Assembly (NCBI RefSeq): GCF_004364325.1
Contig: NZ_SOCP01000024.1
Coordinates: forward strand, 62,001 to 126,000
DNA length: 64,000 nucleotides
From: Actinophytocola oryzae
GTDB lineage: Bacteria; Actinomycetota; Actinomycetes; Mycobacteriales; Pseudonocardiaceae
Direction of reading: 5' to 3'
Below are positions 8,627 through 17,290 of the stretch, in pieces. Position 1 is the stretch's first letter, and the number at the start of each line of letters is the position of its first letter. The notes below the pieces were generated by a model. It was given only the letters and a program-made list of their open reading frames with translations. It was not told the DNA's origin and ran no database searches. The position numbers and the translations under genes were made by a program.

Positions 8627-9277
8627 TCACGTCGGTTCGATGCGGTATCCAAACCCTCTTACGGTGTGAATCATCGGAGGGTTCCGAAGTTTTCTGCGCA
8701 ACTGCGCGATCACGACATCGAGGACGTTCGACGCGGGATCGACCAGCGGGTCCCACACCTCGCGAATCAGCTCCGTGCGGCCGACCGGCTGGCGCTGCCG
8801 GGCCACGAGCTGGCGCAGCACGTCGAACTCCTTGCCGGTCAACGTGAGCAGCACCCCGGCGCGTCGCACCTCGTGCCTGCCGCTGTCCAGCTCGAGGTCG
8901 CCGCAACGCAGCACGGGCGGCAGCCCGGACCCCGCGCGCCTGCAGAGCCGCCTGACCCTCGCCTCCAGCTCCTCGACGGCGAACGGCTTGACGAGGTAGT
9001 CGTCGCCCGCGTCGAGACCGGCGATGCGGTCGGCGACGGAGTCACGCGCGGTCAGGAACAGCACCGGCACCGACGGCCTGCGGAGCCGCACGTAGCGCAG
9101 CGCGTCCCCGGACGGCAGCATCCGGTCGAACACCGCGCAGTCGTAGGAGCTCACCGACAGTGCCTCGTCCGCGGCGGGCAGGTCGCCTGCCGCGTCCACG
9201 GCGAACCCGGCGGACCGCAGTGCCGCGGCGATCGCGACGCGGAGGTTCTCGTCGTCCTCGACCACCAGCACCCGCAC
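8627..9277 (-). CDS. OmpR-type response regulator without adjacent kinase
   Basis: A 216-residue two-component regulator. The receiver domain has the acidic pocket (VVEDDE), the phospho-acceptor Asp51 in VFDRMLP, a conserved Thr in FLTARDS and Lys in YLVKPF. It is followed by an OmpR/PhoB winged-helix domain (LTLTGKEFDVLRQLVARQ ... LDVVIAQLRRKL ... IHTVRGFGYRI). It starts only 9 bases after the stop of the beta-helix/AAA+ gene, so it probably belongs to the eccE-led transcript. No histidine kinase gene is next to it. It closely resembles the regulator at 13139-13810 (both share VFDRMLP, DALRYV/DALDYV and PVLFLTARDSVADR), suggesting a duplication and possible cross-talk with that kinase. Confidence 0.93.
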   Translation of the reverse strand: MRVLVVEDDENLRVAIAAALRSAGFAVDAAGDLPAADEALSVSSYDCAVFDRMLPSGDALRYVRLRRPSVPVLFLTARDSVADRIAGLDAGDDYLVKPFAVEELEARVRRLCRRAGSGLPPVLRCGDLELDSGRHEVRRAGVLLTLTGKEFDVLRQLVARQRQPVGRTELIREVWDPLVDPASNVLDVVIAQLRRKLRNPPMIHTVRGFGYRIEPT

Positions 9278-9286
9278 ACGGAGAAG

Positions 9287-10933
9287 TTACCGGGTCACCG
9301 CCAGGACATCCGCCGCGGTGAGCGTGCGCAGCTCCGCGGTGTCCGGCATCCGGCCGAGCAGCCGGAGCCGCTGTGACTGGACCTTGCGCACCCCCTCGAA
9401 CAGCCGCCGGGCGTCGCGGGCGTTGCCGAAGTTCGGGTCGTCGGCGATGCGGGCGAAGTAGTCCCGCAGCACCGGCGCGGTGTCCTCCTCCAACTGGTAG
9501 TCGCCGCCGTTGACCATGCGCGTGATGATCTGGACCAGCTCGTCCGGCGAGTAGTTCTCGAACTCGATGGTCTTGGAGAACCTGGAGCCCAGTCCGGGGT
9601 TCGCGTCGAGGAACTCCCGCATCTCGGCCGTGTAGCCGGCCACGATCACCGCCACCTCGTCGCGGTGGTCCTCCATGAGCTTCACGAGCGTGTCGATGGC
9701 CTCCTGGCCGAAGTCGCCGCCGGAGCCCGCCTGCCTGGACAGCGTGTACGCCTCGTCGATGAACAGCACGCCGCCGAGCGACTCCTCGAACACGACGGAC
9801 GTCTTCTCCGCGGTGTGACCGATGTACTGACCGACGAGGTCCCGGCGCGACACCTCCCGGAACTGGCCCTTCGTCAGTACGCCGAGGGACTTCAGCAGCT
9901 GTCCGTAGGTGCGGGCGACGGTGGTCTTACCGGTACCGGGCGCTCCCGCGAAGATCAGGTGGTGGCTGACCGTGCCGACGGACAGCCCCGCGCGCTTGCG
10001 CCACTCGTTGACCTGGATCTCGTCGACGACCGCGTGCACCTCCGACTTCACGCCGGGGAGCCCGACCATGGCGTCGAGGTCGGCGAGCAGGTCGTCGAGA
10101 CCGGTGTCGCCGCTGGAGGTGGCCCGCCTGGCAGGCTCGGTGACCGTCGGCGTCGCGCCGTCGGCCACGAGGATGCCGGGCGGGGCGGAGTTCTCCACCT
10201 GGCACTCGACGATCGCGCCGGCGCACCCCGCCGCGAACGAGATGCCGACCCCGCCGACGTCGTGGACCCGGCACCTGCGGACTTCCGGTCTGCTCTGCTG
10301 GGCGACCGCGATGCCCTCGTGCCCTGTCCGCGCCACGTCGCACTTCTCGATGACGGGCCGCGCGTACTGGTAGACGTAGATGCCGCGCTGCCCGCAGTCG
10401 GTGATCACACAGCCACGCAGCTCCGGGTCGGCGCCGAGGCCGATCACGACGCCGTCGCCCGCCACGTTGGAGACCGTGGTCTCCTCGATCCGACCCGACG
10501 AGCTCTCCACGACGACGCCCTGCTCGGCACCGTCCACGACGCACCTGGCGACGGTGAACCTGCGGCAGCCCCGGACGGCGACGGCGGGTCCCTGCGAGGC
10601 GGCGAGCGTGCAGCGCTCCAGTGTCAGCTCCACGTCCTCGGCCTGCACGGCCGCCGCGGTCGACCGCAGCGTCAGCCCGTGCAGTGTGAGCGAGCCGCCG
10701 GAGACCGCGAGCACCGGCCAGTCACCGCCGGTGCCGTCGAGGACGACCTCGCCGCCCTCGTGGGCGCGAATGGTCAGGCGGCGGTCGGCCAGCTCGAACG
10801 TCTCGGCGTACGTGCCTGCCGCCACGGCGATCACACCGTCGTCCGGTGCGCTGCCGAGCGCGTCGCCGATGGTCGGGTAGGCGCCGTGCCTGCCGGGCGC
10901 CACCAACAGCGTGCGCGAGCCGACCATGGTCAT
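9287..10933 (-). CDS. Beta-helix / AAA+ (CbxX/EccA-type) ATPase fusion
   Basis: A 548-residue two-domain protein. Residues about 1-290 are a right-handed parallel beta-helix of NosD/pectate-lyase type (repeated GVVIGLGADPELRGCVI and GIYVYQYARPVIEKCDV coils). Residues about 300-548 are a CbxX/CfqX-type AAA+ module with Walker A GAPGTGKT (Lys336), Walker B VLFIDEAY, and Arg-rich sensor segments (GLGSRFSKTIEF, GNARDARRLFE). This AAA+ class includes EccA of ESX systems, where the N-terminus is normally TPR-like; here a beta-helix takes its place. ATG at 10933 overlaps the regulator's stop (TGATG). An in-frame ATG lies 6 bases further in. The position downstream of eccE suggests a T7SS role, perhaps substrate or chaperone remodelling; this is an inference. 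Confidence 0.88.
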   Translation of the reverse strand: MTMVGSRTLLVAPGRHGAYPTIGDALGSAPDDGVIAVAAGTYAETFELADRRLTIRAHEGGEVVLDGTGGDWPVLAVSGGSLTLHGLTLRSTAAAVQAEDVELTLERCTLAASQGPAVAVRGCRRFTVARCVVDGAEQGVVVESSSGRIEETTVSNVAGDGVVIGLGADPELRGCVITDCGQRGIYVYQYARPVIEKCDVARTGHEGIAVAQQSRPEVRRCRVHDVGGVGISFAAGCAGAIVECQVENSAPPGILVADGATPTVTEPARRATSSGDTGLDDLLADLDAMVGLPGVKSEVHAVVDEIQVNEWRKRAGLSVGTVSHHLIFAGAPGTGKTTVARTYGQLLKSLGVLTKGQFREVSRRDLVGQYIGHTAEKTSVVFEESLGGVLFIDEAYTLSRQAGSGGDFGQEAIDTLVKLMEDHRDEVAVIVAGYTAEMREFLDANPGLGSRFSKTIEFENYSPDELVQIITRMVNGGDYQLEEDTAPVLRDYFARIADDPNFGNARDARRLFEGVRKVQSQRLRLLGRMPDTAELRTLTAADVLAVTR

Positions 10934-11625
10934 CAGCCGGCCCTCTCGATCAGCCAGCCCCGGTCGGCCGCCTTGACCCCGGCCTGGAACCGGCTGCGTG
11001 CGCCGAGCCGGTTCATGATGTCGGCGACCATCCGCCGCACGGTCCGCACCGAGACGCCGAGCCGCGCCGCGGCGGACTCGTCGGTGCTGCCAGAGGACAG
11101 CAGGCCGAGCAGCTCCTTCTCCCGCGCGGACAGCTCCGTGGCGTCGGGCAGCTCGGTCGGGCTCATCGGCACCGCGGTCAGCCAGACCCGTTCGAACAGC
11201 TCGGTCGTCGTGGTGACCACGGACGAGAGCCGGAACACCGCCGTGCTCTGCGCACGGCCACCAGCCGTGCGGTCCACCGGCAGCACCACGACCGAACCGT
11301 CGATCACGAGTGCGTCCGTCGGCACCTCGGCCACCGACCGGGTGTCCGCGCCGGACAGTGCCAGCGTGCCGAGCCGGGTCGCGAGTACCGGTGCGGTGCG
11401 TGCGGTGTCCGGCACGATCACCCGGTAACGCACGCCGCGCCGCAGGTTCTCGTGGTCGATGCGGCGCGGCCCGCCGATCGGGTCGCGTGCCGCGACGGAC
11501 AGTGTGGACATCACGAGCACCTCGCGGGTCGCCGACGCGAGCAACGCCTCGACGCCGGCACTGGACGGACCGCGGGTGGCGTGTCCGGAAAGGACGGTGA
11601 CTGGGTTCTCCGCTAACACGGTCAT
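10933..11625 (-). CDS. LuxR-type HTH regulator
   Basis: A 230-residue transcription factor. The C-terminal 65 residues form a LuxR/GerE helix-turn-helix (LSAREKELLGLLSSGSTD, then LGVSVRTVRRMVADIMNRLG). The N-terminal 150 residues lack a receiver Asp and resemble the PLD-like sensor half seen in stand-alone actinobacterial LuxR/TrmB-type regulators (ALLASATREVLVMST ... YRVIVPDTAR). The start ATG overlaps the eccE stop (ATGA) and its own stop overlaps the next start (TGATG), so it is tightly coupled inside the eccE operon. It probably controls secretion genes locally. The inducing signal is unknown. Confidence 0.85.
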   Translation of the reverse strand: MTVLAENPVTVLSGHATRGPSSAGVEALLASATREVLVMSTLSVAARDPIGGPRRIDHENLRRGVRYRVIVPDTARTAPVLATRLGTLALSGADTRSVAEVPTDALVIDGSVVVLPVDRTAGGRAQSTAVFRLSSVVTTTTELFERVWLTAVPMSPTELPDATELSAREKELLGLLSSGSTDESAAARLGVSVRTVRRMVADIMNRLGARSRFQAGVKAADRGWLIERAG

Positions 11626-12947
11626 GGCAGGAACACTCCGATCGGAAGCGAGGCGGCGACACCGGAGAGCTGGCCGCCGTCGAGCCGCGCGAGGCGCACG
11701 CCCAACGGCGCGAGCCGGTTCGTCATGTGGCCCGCCGCGGCGTCGACGGCGGCCTCGGTCGTCGCGGCGAGGCGGAGGGTCGCGTGTGCCATCGGTTCGC
11801 CGCGCCGCTCGGTCCGTGCGCCGAGCGTGAGCGTCGAGGCCACGCCGGGCACGCCGGCGAGCAGGCTGCTGACCATGCCCCTGGCCTGGGTGCCGGTCAG
11901 CGCACCCCAGCCGGTGAGCCGGTAGGTGGCCTGGCTGACCGGGCCGGTGCGCCAGAACCGCCAGTCCTCGCGGACCTCCGTGCGACCGCCGGTGACGTGT
12001 GCCAGGCCCGCGATGGCGGACAGCGCCTGCTCCTCGGTGAGCGGCTGGGCGGGCACTCCCGCCCGGTCGAGTGCGCGTCGGACGCGGCGCATCGCGTTGC
12101 GCAGGGCCAGGGTGAGCTCGGCGTCGACCGGGGTGTCGACCGTCCTGGCGGCGTGCACGGCCACCAGCAGGCGGCGGGGCATGTCCTGGCGGATGCCGAC
12201 GTGGAGCACGAGCTGCACACCGAAGAGGTGATCGCCCGCGGCCGGGAGCAGCGCGGCGGGCATGGGCAGGCGGCCGAGCAGCTCCGGTGTGAGGTCGCGG
12301 GGCTTGAGCGTCGCGGTCAGGCCGCCCTGGTGGCTGATGGCCATGGCGGGACCCTGGCTGGTCTCGACCGTCCGGGGCGTCGCGCCGGGCAGCAGGTTCT
12401 CCAGCAGCGCGAGCGTCGTCCCGGGGACGCCGCCGGACGTCGGCAGGTCACGGCGGCGGGGCCTCGCGAAGAACGAGGCCGCGAGACCGACCAGCTCGTA
12501 CAGCCAGCGACCGCCTGCCCGGACCGTCGTCATGGCCAGCAGGACCGCGGCGCCTGCCGAGGTGAGCGAGAGGACCGGCCACGGCTGCCGCACGGTCAGC
12601 AGCACGCCCAACGCGGCGACCTGCCAGCAGATCACCTGCATCGGTGACAGCTTCCGGACGTACTCGCGGGTGTTGGCGGTCCAGGTGTGCCTCGGCGGGG
12701 TTGGGGCTGCCGGCGCGACGGGGGTGGGGCGCGCCGGCAGGATCGGGGGGCTGAGCAACAGCGGTCGGGTGTGGAGATCGGTCTCGGGGGCCGCCTGGAC
12801 GAGCGGCCGTGCAGCGGCACGCGCGGCGGCAGCAGCGCCGATGCGCAAGGGTGGAGCCACTTTCACCGGTGTGGCCGCCGTGGGGCTCGCGGGCTGGTTC
12901 GCGCCACGCTGGGCGGCGAGTGCGTTTCCTCGTGGTGTCGCGTCCAC
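11622..12947 (-). CDS. eccE: EccE, T7SS core membrane component
   Basis: A 441-residue EccE homologue, a peripheral subunit of the ESX membrane complex. An Ala/Pro-rich N-terminal tail of about 110 residues precedes the membrane part (QVICWQVAALGVLLTV and VLSLTSAGAAVLLAMTTV). The EccE cytosolic domain then follows with characteristic segments (LFGVQLVLHVGIRQDM, WRFWRTGPVSQATYRLTGW). GTG at 12947 is preferred over GTG at 12953 because AGGAGG sits 5 bases upstream of it. It heads a coupled operon with the LuxR-type regulator and the AAA+ fusion, and diverges from the two-component pair across about 190 bases. It lies some 20 kb from eccC, so this ESX locus is dispersed. Confidence 0.88.
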   Translation of the reverse strand: MDATPRGNALAAQRGANQPASPTAATPVKVAPPLRIGAAAAARAAARPLVQAAPETDLHTRPLLLSPPILPARPTPVAPAAPTPPRHTWTANTREYVRKLSPMQVICWQVAALGVLLTVRQPWPVLSLTSAGAAVLLAMTTVRAGGRWLYELVGLAASFFARPRRRDLPTSGGVPGTTLALLENLLPGATPRTVETSQGPAMAISHQGGLTATLKPRDLTPELLGRLPMPAALLPAAGDHLFGVQLVLHVGIRQDMPRRLLVAVHAARTVDTPVDAELTLALRNAMRRVRRALDRAGVPAQPLTEEQALSAIAGLAHVTGGRTEVREDWRFWRTGPVSQATYRLTGWGALTGTQARGMVSSLLAGVPGVASTLTLGARTERRGEPMAHATLRLAATTEAAVDAAAGHMTNRLAPLGVRLARLDGGQLSGVAASLPIGVFLP

Positions 12948-13138
12948 AGTCACCTCCTGTCGCCGGCCGACGGTATGGACCGGTGACGGGGACCGGTCCC
13001 GGCCGGGCCCGTCCTGTTCCGGCCACGTTCCTCTTGGTGCTCTGGTTGACGGCTACGGTTCTGTCCGAGCGGAGCTCGCGGGGCGAGCCTCGTTCTTGGT
13101 GGACCACGATCAACCACGGCACATTAGGTTTCGATGAC

Positions 13139-13810
13139 ATGCGGGTGTTGGTGGTCGAGGACGACGAGGACCTGCGGATCTCCGTCTCCATCGAGCTGGC
13201 GTCCACCGGGCTCGAGGTGCTGTCCGCACCCGACCTGGTGACCGCGGACGCCGTGCTGCGCGAGGACGGCTTCGACTGCGTGGTCTTCGACCGGATGCTC
13301 CCCGACGGCGACGCCCTCGACTACGTGCAGCACCGCCGCCGTGCGGGCTGGGCCGTGCCGGTCCTCTTCCTCACCGCACGCGACTCGGTCGCCGACCGCG
13401 TGGCGGGCTTCGCCGCGGGCGGTGACGACTACCTCGTGAAGCCGTTCTCCGTCGCCGAGATGGCCGCGCGTGTGCGCACGCTGTGCCGCCGGTCGGACGG
13501 CAGGCCGTCCGTGCTGCGCCACGCCGACCTCGAGGTCGACTGCGCACGCAGGGCCGTGCGCCGGGACGGTGTGCTGCTCACCTTGTCGGACAAGGAGTTC
13601 GCGGTCCTCGAGTACCTGGCGATCCGGCCCGACCAGGTGGTCTCCCGCTCGGACCTCATCGAGCACTGCTGGGACGCGTCGGCCGATCCCATGTCCAACG
13701 TGGTCGACGTGGTGGTGAAGCGACTGCGCCGCAAACTGGGCCAACCGGAGCTGATTCACACGATTCGCGGGCGTGGCTACCGCCTCGGGGCATACGGTCC
13801 CCTCTCGTGA
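13139..13810 (+). CDS. OmpR-type response regulator
   Basis: A 223-residue response regulator paired with the following kinase. The receiver has VVEDDED, phospho-acceptor Asp51 in VFDRMLP, and Lys in YLVKPF; a winged-helix OmpR domain follows (LTLSDKEFAVLEYLAIRP ... DVVVKRLRRKL ... RGRGYRL). ATG at 13139 opens the conserved MRVLVVEDDE sequence; upstream in-frame codons are not family-like. The stop overlaps the kinase start (GTGA). The gene diverges from eccE, so the shared upstream region is a plausible autoregulatory and cross-regulatory site. It is a close paralogue of the regulator at 8627-9277. Confidence 0.93.
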   Translation: MRVLVVEDDEDLRISVSIELASTGLEVLSAPDLVTADAVLREDGFDCVVFDRMLPDGDALDYVQHRRRAGWAVPVLFLTARDSVADRVAGFAAGGDDYLVKPFSVAEMAARVRTLCRRSDGRPSVLRHADLEVDCARRAVRRDGVLLTLSDKEFAVLEYLAIRPDQVVSRSDLIEHCWDASADPMSNVVDVVVKRLRRKLGQPELIHTIRGRGYRLGAYGPLS

Positions 13811-15054
13811 AGGGATCGTCCGCCGACCGGCTGCGGCGGCTGCGATGGGTACTGACCCTGATGTTCACGGTCATGAACGCCATCGGCCTCGTGGTCTTCG
13901 CGTGGCTCGTGATCAAGGCGGACAGGGACAGCGGCGAGAAGCAGATGGACCTGGAGCTGTCGCGGGTCACGTCGACGGTGTCCAGGCTGGTCGGTGCGGA
14001 CGGTCAGGCCGTGGTCACCGCGCTCGTCGGCCAGGACGAGATCTACCAGCAGTGCCCGCAGTTCGCCGTGCTGCCAGGCGGTGCGGGCGACTTCGACCCG
14101 CTGTACTCGGCACGCGAGTGCGTCCGGATGGACCCGGCCGTGCTCGGTGGGCTGGCGCAGGACGCGGCGCGGGCCGGGCGGGAGCTGTACGGCTACAAGC
14201 GCGCCGAGGACGGCCGGATGGTGCGGGTCCGGGCGCAGCCGTTCCGGGGCCAGTCCGCCTACCTCGGCGCGGTCGTCGCGGTGAGCGACGCGGAGCCCAT
14301 GCTGGCCGAGCACGACAACCTGGTGCTGTGGGTGGTGCTCGGGGCGACCGTGTTGACGGGCAGCCTGGCACTGGCAGGCCATCTGCTGTCGGCACGGGCG
14401 ATCCGGCCCGCGGTCGCGGCGCTGGAACAGCAGGAGGTGCTGCTCGCCGAGACCGCGCACGACCTCCGCACGCCGGTCGCGGCCCTGCGTGCGCTCGCGG
14501 AGACGGCACTGCGCAACCCGACCCAGCGCGGCGACCTCCTGCCCCGCACGGTCCGGCTCGCGTCCCGCATGGGCAGCATCATCGACGGCCTGCTCGTCCG
14601 CGCCAGGCTGGCGGCCGGGGTGGAACGCCTTGCCGTGCAACCGGTCTGGCTGGACCAGCTCGTGTCGGGGGTGGTCGAGGAGACACCGACGGACGGCTCG
14701 AACGTCACGCTGACCGCCGCGCCGTGCAAGGTGATGGTCGATCCGACGCTGCTGCAGCGGGCCATCGGCAACCTCCTGGACAACGCACTGCGCTACGGGC
14801 GCCAGCCCAACGAGCCGGCCATCGTGCACATCACCGTGGCCAACGGCCGGGTCACCGTGGCAGACCACGGCCCCGGCGTGGACGGCGACTTCGCCGACGA
14901 CGCCTTCGACCGGTTCCGCACGGGCAGCGGCTCCTCCGGTCTCGGCCTCTCGATCGTGCGTTGGGTGGCGTGGGCACACGGTGGCACGCTGTCGGTCTAC
15001 AACGCCGAGGACGCGGGCGCGATCTTCGAGCTGGCGCTGCCTCCGGTGCCGTGA
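13807..15054 (+). CDS. Sensor histidine kinase
   Basis: A 415-residue membrane sensor kinase. The first transmembrane helix (about residues 10-35, LRWVLTLMFTVMNAIGLVVF) is followed by an extracytoplasmic sensor domain of about 120 residues with two Cys, then a second helix (VLWVVLGATVLTGSLALAGHLL). The HisKA motif AHDLRTPVAALRAL carries phospho-acceptor His218. The HATPase domain shows NLLDNALRYG, DHGPGV and GLGLSIV. GTG at 13807 overlaps the regulator's stop (GTGA). The domain order is standard for an OmpR-class pair; the signal sensed is unknown. Confidence 0.93.
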   Translation: MKGSSADRLRRLRWVLTLMFTVMNAIGLVVFAWLVIKADRDSGEKQMDLELSRVTSTVSRLVGADGQAVVTALVGQDEIYQQCPQFAVLPGGAGDFDPLYSARECVRMDPAVLGGLAQDAARAGRELYGYKRAEDGRMVRVRAQPFRGQSAYLGAVVAVSDAEPMLAEHDNLVLWVVLGATVLTGSLALAGHLLSARAIRPAVAALEQQEVLLAETAHDLRTPVAALRALAETALRNPTQRGDLLPRTVRLASRMGSIIDGLLVRARLAAGVERLAVQPVWLDQLVSGVVEETPTDGSNVTLTAAPCKVMVDPTLLQRAIGNLLDNALRYGRQPNEPAIVHITVANGRVTVADHGPGVDGDFADDAFDRFRTGSGSSGLGLSIVRWVAWAHGGTLSVYNAEDAGAIFELALPPVP

Positions 15055-15133
15055 ATAGTTGCGCAGTCAATGTCGCTGACCGGAAGTTGCCATCGCCAAA
15101 GGATGGACGTTCCCAACCCGATACTTTTACGGT

Positions 15134-17290
15134 GTGGCCATGACCGACAAGGCGGCGCTCGTGAGGACCTGGCGTGCTCGCGTGCCGGTGGTGGCTGTCG
15201 TCATCGCCTGTGTCGCCGGAGTGGTCGCCGCGGTCACCGGTGCGGCCAACCCCGTCTCCGCCGTGCAGTTCCTCCTGCCGGGCCACTGGGTCTACAACGT
15301 GTCGCTGCAGTCGGTGTTCCACGTGGACGGATCGACCGGCGACGTCGACGCACGGGCCTCGGTGCCCGGCGGGCCGGGTGACCAGGTCTTCCAGGGTGAC
15401 ACCAGCGGTTACGTGGTCGGCGACTCCCGCATCACCGAGTTCGGCAAGTCGAGCCTGGCGGTCGAGGGGACCACCACGCCGCCCGCGCGGGAGATGCCGG
15501 TCGGTGTCGAGATCGCGGGCGGGCCCTACCTGGTCTACCGGGAGAGCGGCAAGATCGTCCGCCTCGGGGACGAGCACCTCGTGCTCTCGCTCGGCGGTCC
15601 GGTCGGTACGCCCGTCGCGACCGGCAACGGCACGCTGTGGCTGCCCCGCACGAAGGCGGGCCTGCTCTGCCGGCTGCCCGCCGACGCCGACCAGGTCTCC
15701 TGCCCGGTGCTGCTGCCCAAGAGCCACGTCGGCGCCCTGTCCGTGGTCAGCGACCGGCTCGTCTTCGTCGACACCAGGACCGACACGCTCCAGGTCGTCG
15801 AGGACGACGGCCTCGGCGAGCCGAAGGACCTCGGCGTCGACCTCACCGCGGACGCGCAGCTCGCGGGCACGGACGTCGCGGGCCGCCTCGCGATCCTCGA
15901 CGGCGACCACATGCTCCTCGTCGACGCCGGTCTCGGCACCGCCGGGCTGGAGCGGGCCGACCCCGTGGACGTCGACCTCGGCGAGGGGGAGTACTCCGGA
16001 CCGGTCGCCGCGGGCTCGGTCGTCGCCGTCGTCAACCGCACGACCGGCAAGCTCCTCACCTACGACAGCGAGGGCAAGCACAAGCAGACCAAGGACCTGC
16101 CCGCAGGCCAGGGCGACCCGCGCCTGACCCGCGGCGAGGACGACCGCATCTACGTCGACGGCGCGGGAGGCGAGCACGTCGTGGTCATCGACCGGGACGG
16201 CGGCTTCGCCGACGTCCCGATCCAGGGCGAGGGCGGCAAGGACGGGACACCGACCCCGACCGGCGGGAGGGACCCGGAGGCCCCGGTCGGGACGCCGGAG
16301 CACAGCACCGAGCAGCCCGACCAGGACCCGCCGCCGCGAGAAGACCCGCCGCCCACGACACAACTGCCGCCGCCCACGACCCAGAAGCCGCCGCCCGTGA
16401 CGGAGCAGGAGACGCCGCCGCCCTCGGTACCGCCGAGCCCGCCAGGCGCACCGACCGGTGTCGGCGCGACGGCAGGTGACGGGGTCGCGACGGTCACCTG
16501 GGGTCCCGCCCCGGACAACCGCGCCGCGATCACGGCCTACCGGATCACCTGGGCGGGCGGCGGGACCACTGTGGCGGGCACGGCACGGACCGCCACAGTC
16601 AACGGGCTCACCAACGGCACCTCGTACGTGTTCACCGTGTCCGCGGTCAACGGCGTCGGTACCGGGCCAGGCGCGTCCGCCAACCCGGTCACCCCCGTCG
16701 CGCCGCCGCGACCCGCGGGCCAGGCGACCCAGCTGCAGGTCCTGCTCAACGGAGACGGCGCACTGTTCGACTGGGACGCGCCCGCCGACATGGGCACGGG
16801 CACGTTCACGCACTTCATCGCGACCATGACCGGCGCGCCCGACCAGACGGTGACCGGCCCCGCCGCAGGCTTCGACTTCGACCCGTCGCAGCCCGGCACG
16901 CTGACGTTCACGGTCAGGGTCGTCACCACCACCCCGGACGGGCAGCAGCTCGTCGGCCCCGTGGCGACGACGACCAAGGCGGTCAGCGGCGGCTCGGTGA
17001 CCGTGAGCCGCGGCCCGGCTACCGAGGAGTGGTGTGGGGAGACCGACGCCTGTGCGTGGATGCACGTGGTGCTGAACAGCATGCGGCCCAACACCACCTA
17101 CCACCTGCAGCCGTACTCGGACGACCCCGGCTACAGCAACCCGGGCGGCGAGTGCACGACCGACGCGAACGGCTACTGCGACACCGATCAGTTTGCCTAT
17201 GCGGGGGTCGGCCACACTGTGTGGATCGTCGTGACCGATCCGGGCGGCGTCGACACCCGTTCGAACGACTTAGTCTGGGAGGCCGGGTGA
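15134..17290 (+). CDS. Membrane-anchored FN3 protein
   Basis: A 718-residue protein with one N-terminal membrane segment (VPVVAVVIACVAGVVAAVTG) and an extracellular remainder. Residues about 50-370 contain repeated beta-strand blades of propeller type (AILDGDHMLLVD, RIYVDGAGGEHVVVIDRD). A Pro/Thr-rich linker (about 380-435) leads to a fibronectin type III domain (PTGVGATAGDGVATVTWGPA ... YVFTVSAVNGVG). A C-terminal beta domain has Cys pairs (EWCGETDACAW, GGECTTDANGYCD). GTG 15134 and ATG 15140 are alternative starts; no strong ribosome site is seen, and a TACTTT about 10 bases upstream could be a -10 of a near-leaderless message. Its stop overlaps the moxR start (GTGA), making it first of a four-gene operon. 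The role is probably extracellular ligand or wall binding. Confidence 0.8.
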   Translation: MAMTDKAALVRTWRARVPVVAVVIACVAGVVAAVTGAANPVSAVQFLLPGHWVYNVSLQSVFHVDGSTGDVDARASVPGGPGDQVFQGDTSGYVVGDSRITEFGKSSLAVEGTTTPPAREMPVGVEIAGGPYLVYRESGKIVRLGDEHLVLSLGGPVGTPVATGNGTLWLPRTKAGLLCRLPADADQVSCPVLLPKSHVGALSVVSDRLVFVDTRTDTLQVVEDDGLGEPKDLGVDLTADAQLAGTDVAGRLAILDGDHMLLVDAGLGTAGLERADPVDVDLGEGEYSGPVAAGSVVAVVNRTTGKLLTYDSEGKHKQTKDLPAGQGDPRLTRGEDDRIYVDGAGGEHVVVIDRDGGFADVPIQGEGGKDGTPTPTGGRDPEAPVGTPEHSTEQPDQDPPPREDPPPTTQLPPPTTQKPPPVTEQETPPPSVPPSPPGAPTGVGATAGDGVATVTWGPAPDNRAAITAYRITWAGGGTTVAGTARTATVNGLTNGTSYVFTVSAVNGVGTGPGASANPVTPVAPPRPAGQATQLQVLLNGDGALFDWDAPADMGTGTFTHFIATMTGAPDQTVTGPAAGFDFDPSQPGTLTFTVRVVTTTPDGQQLVGPVATTTKAVSGGSVTVSRGPATEEWCGETDACAWMHVVLNSMRPNTTYHLQPYSDDPGYSNPGGECTTDANGYCDTDQFAYAGVGHTVWIVVTDPGGVDTRSNDLVWEAG

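Noticed and set aside
12809..13138. Longer N-terminus for the 13139 response regulator
   Set aside because: The in-frame extension is Arg/Pro-rich, overlaps eccE's start and promoter region, and precedes the universally conserved receiver start.
14852..17215. 787-codon minus-strand frame opposite the FN3 protein
   Set aside because: Antisense composition artefact; it would overlap the whole of a well-supported operon gene.
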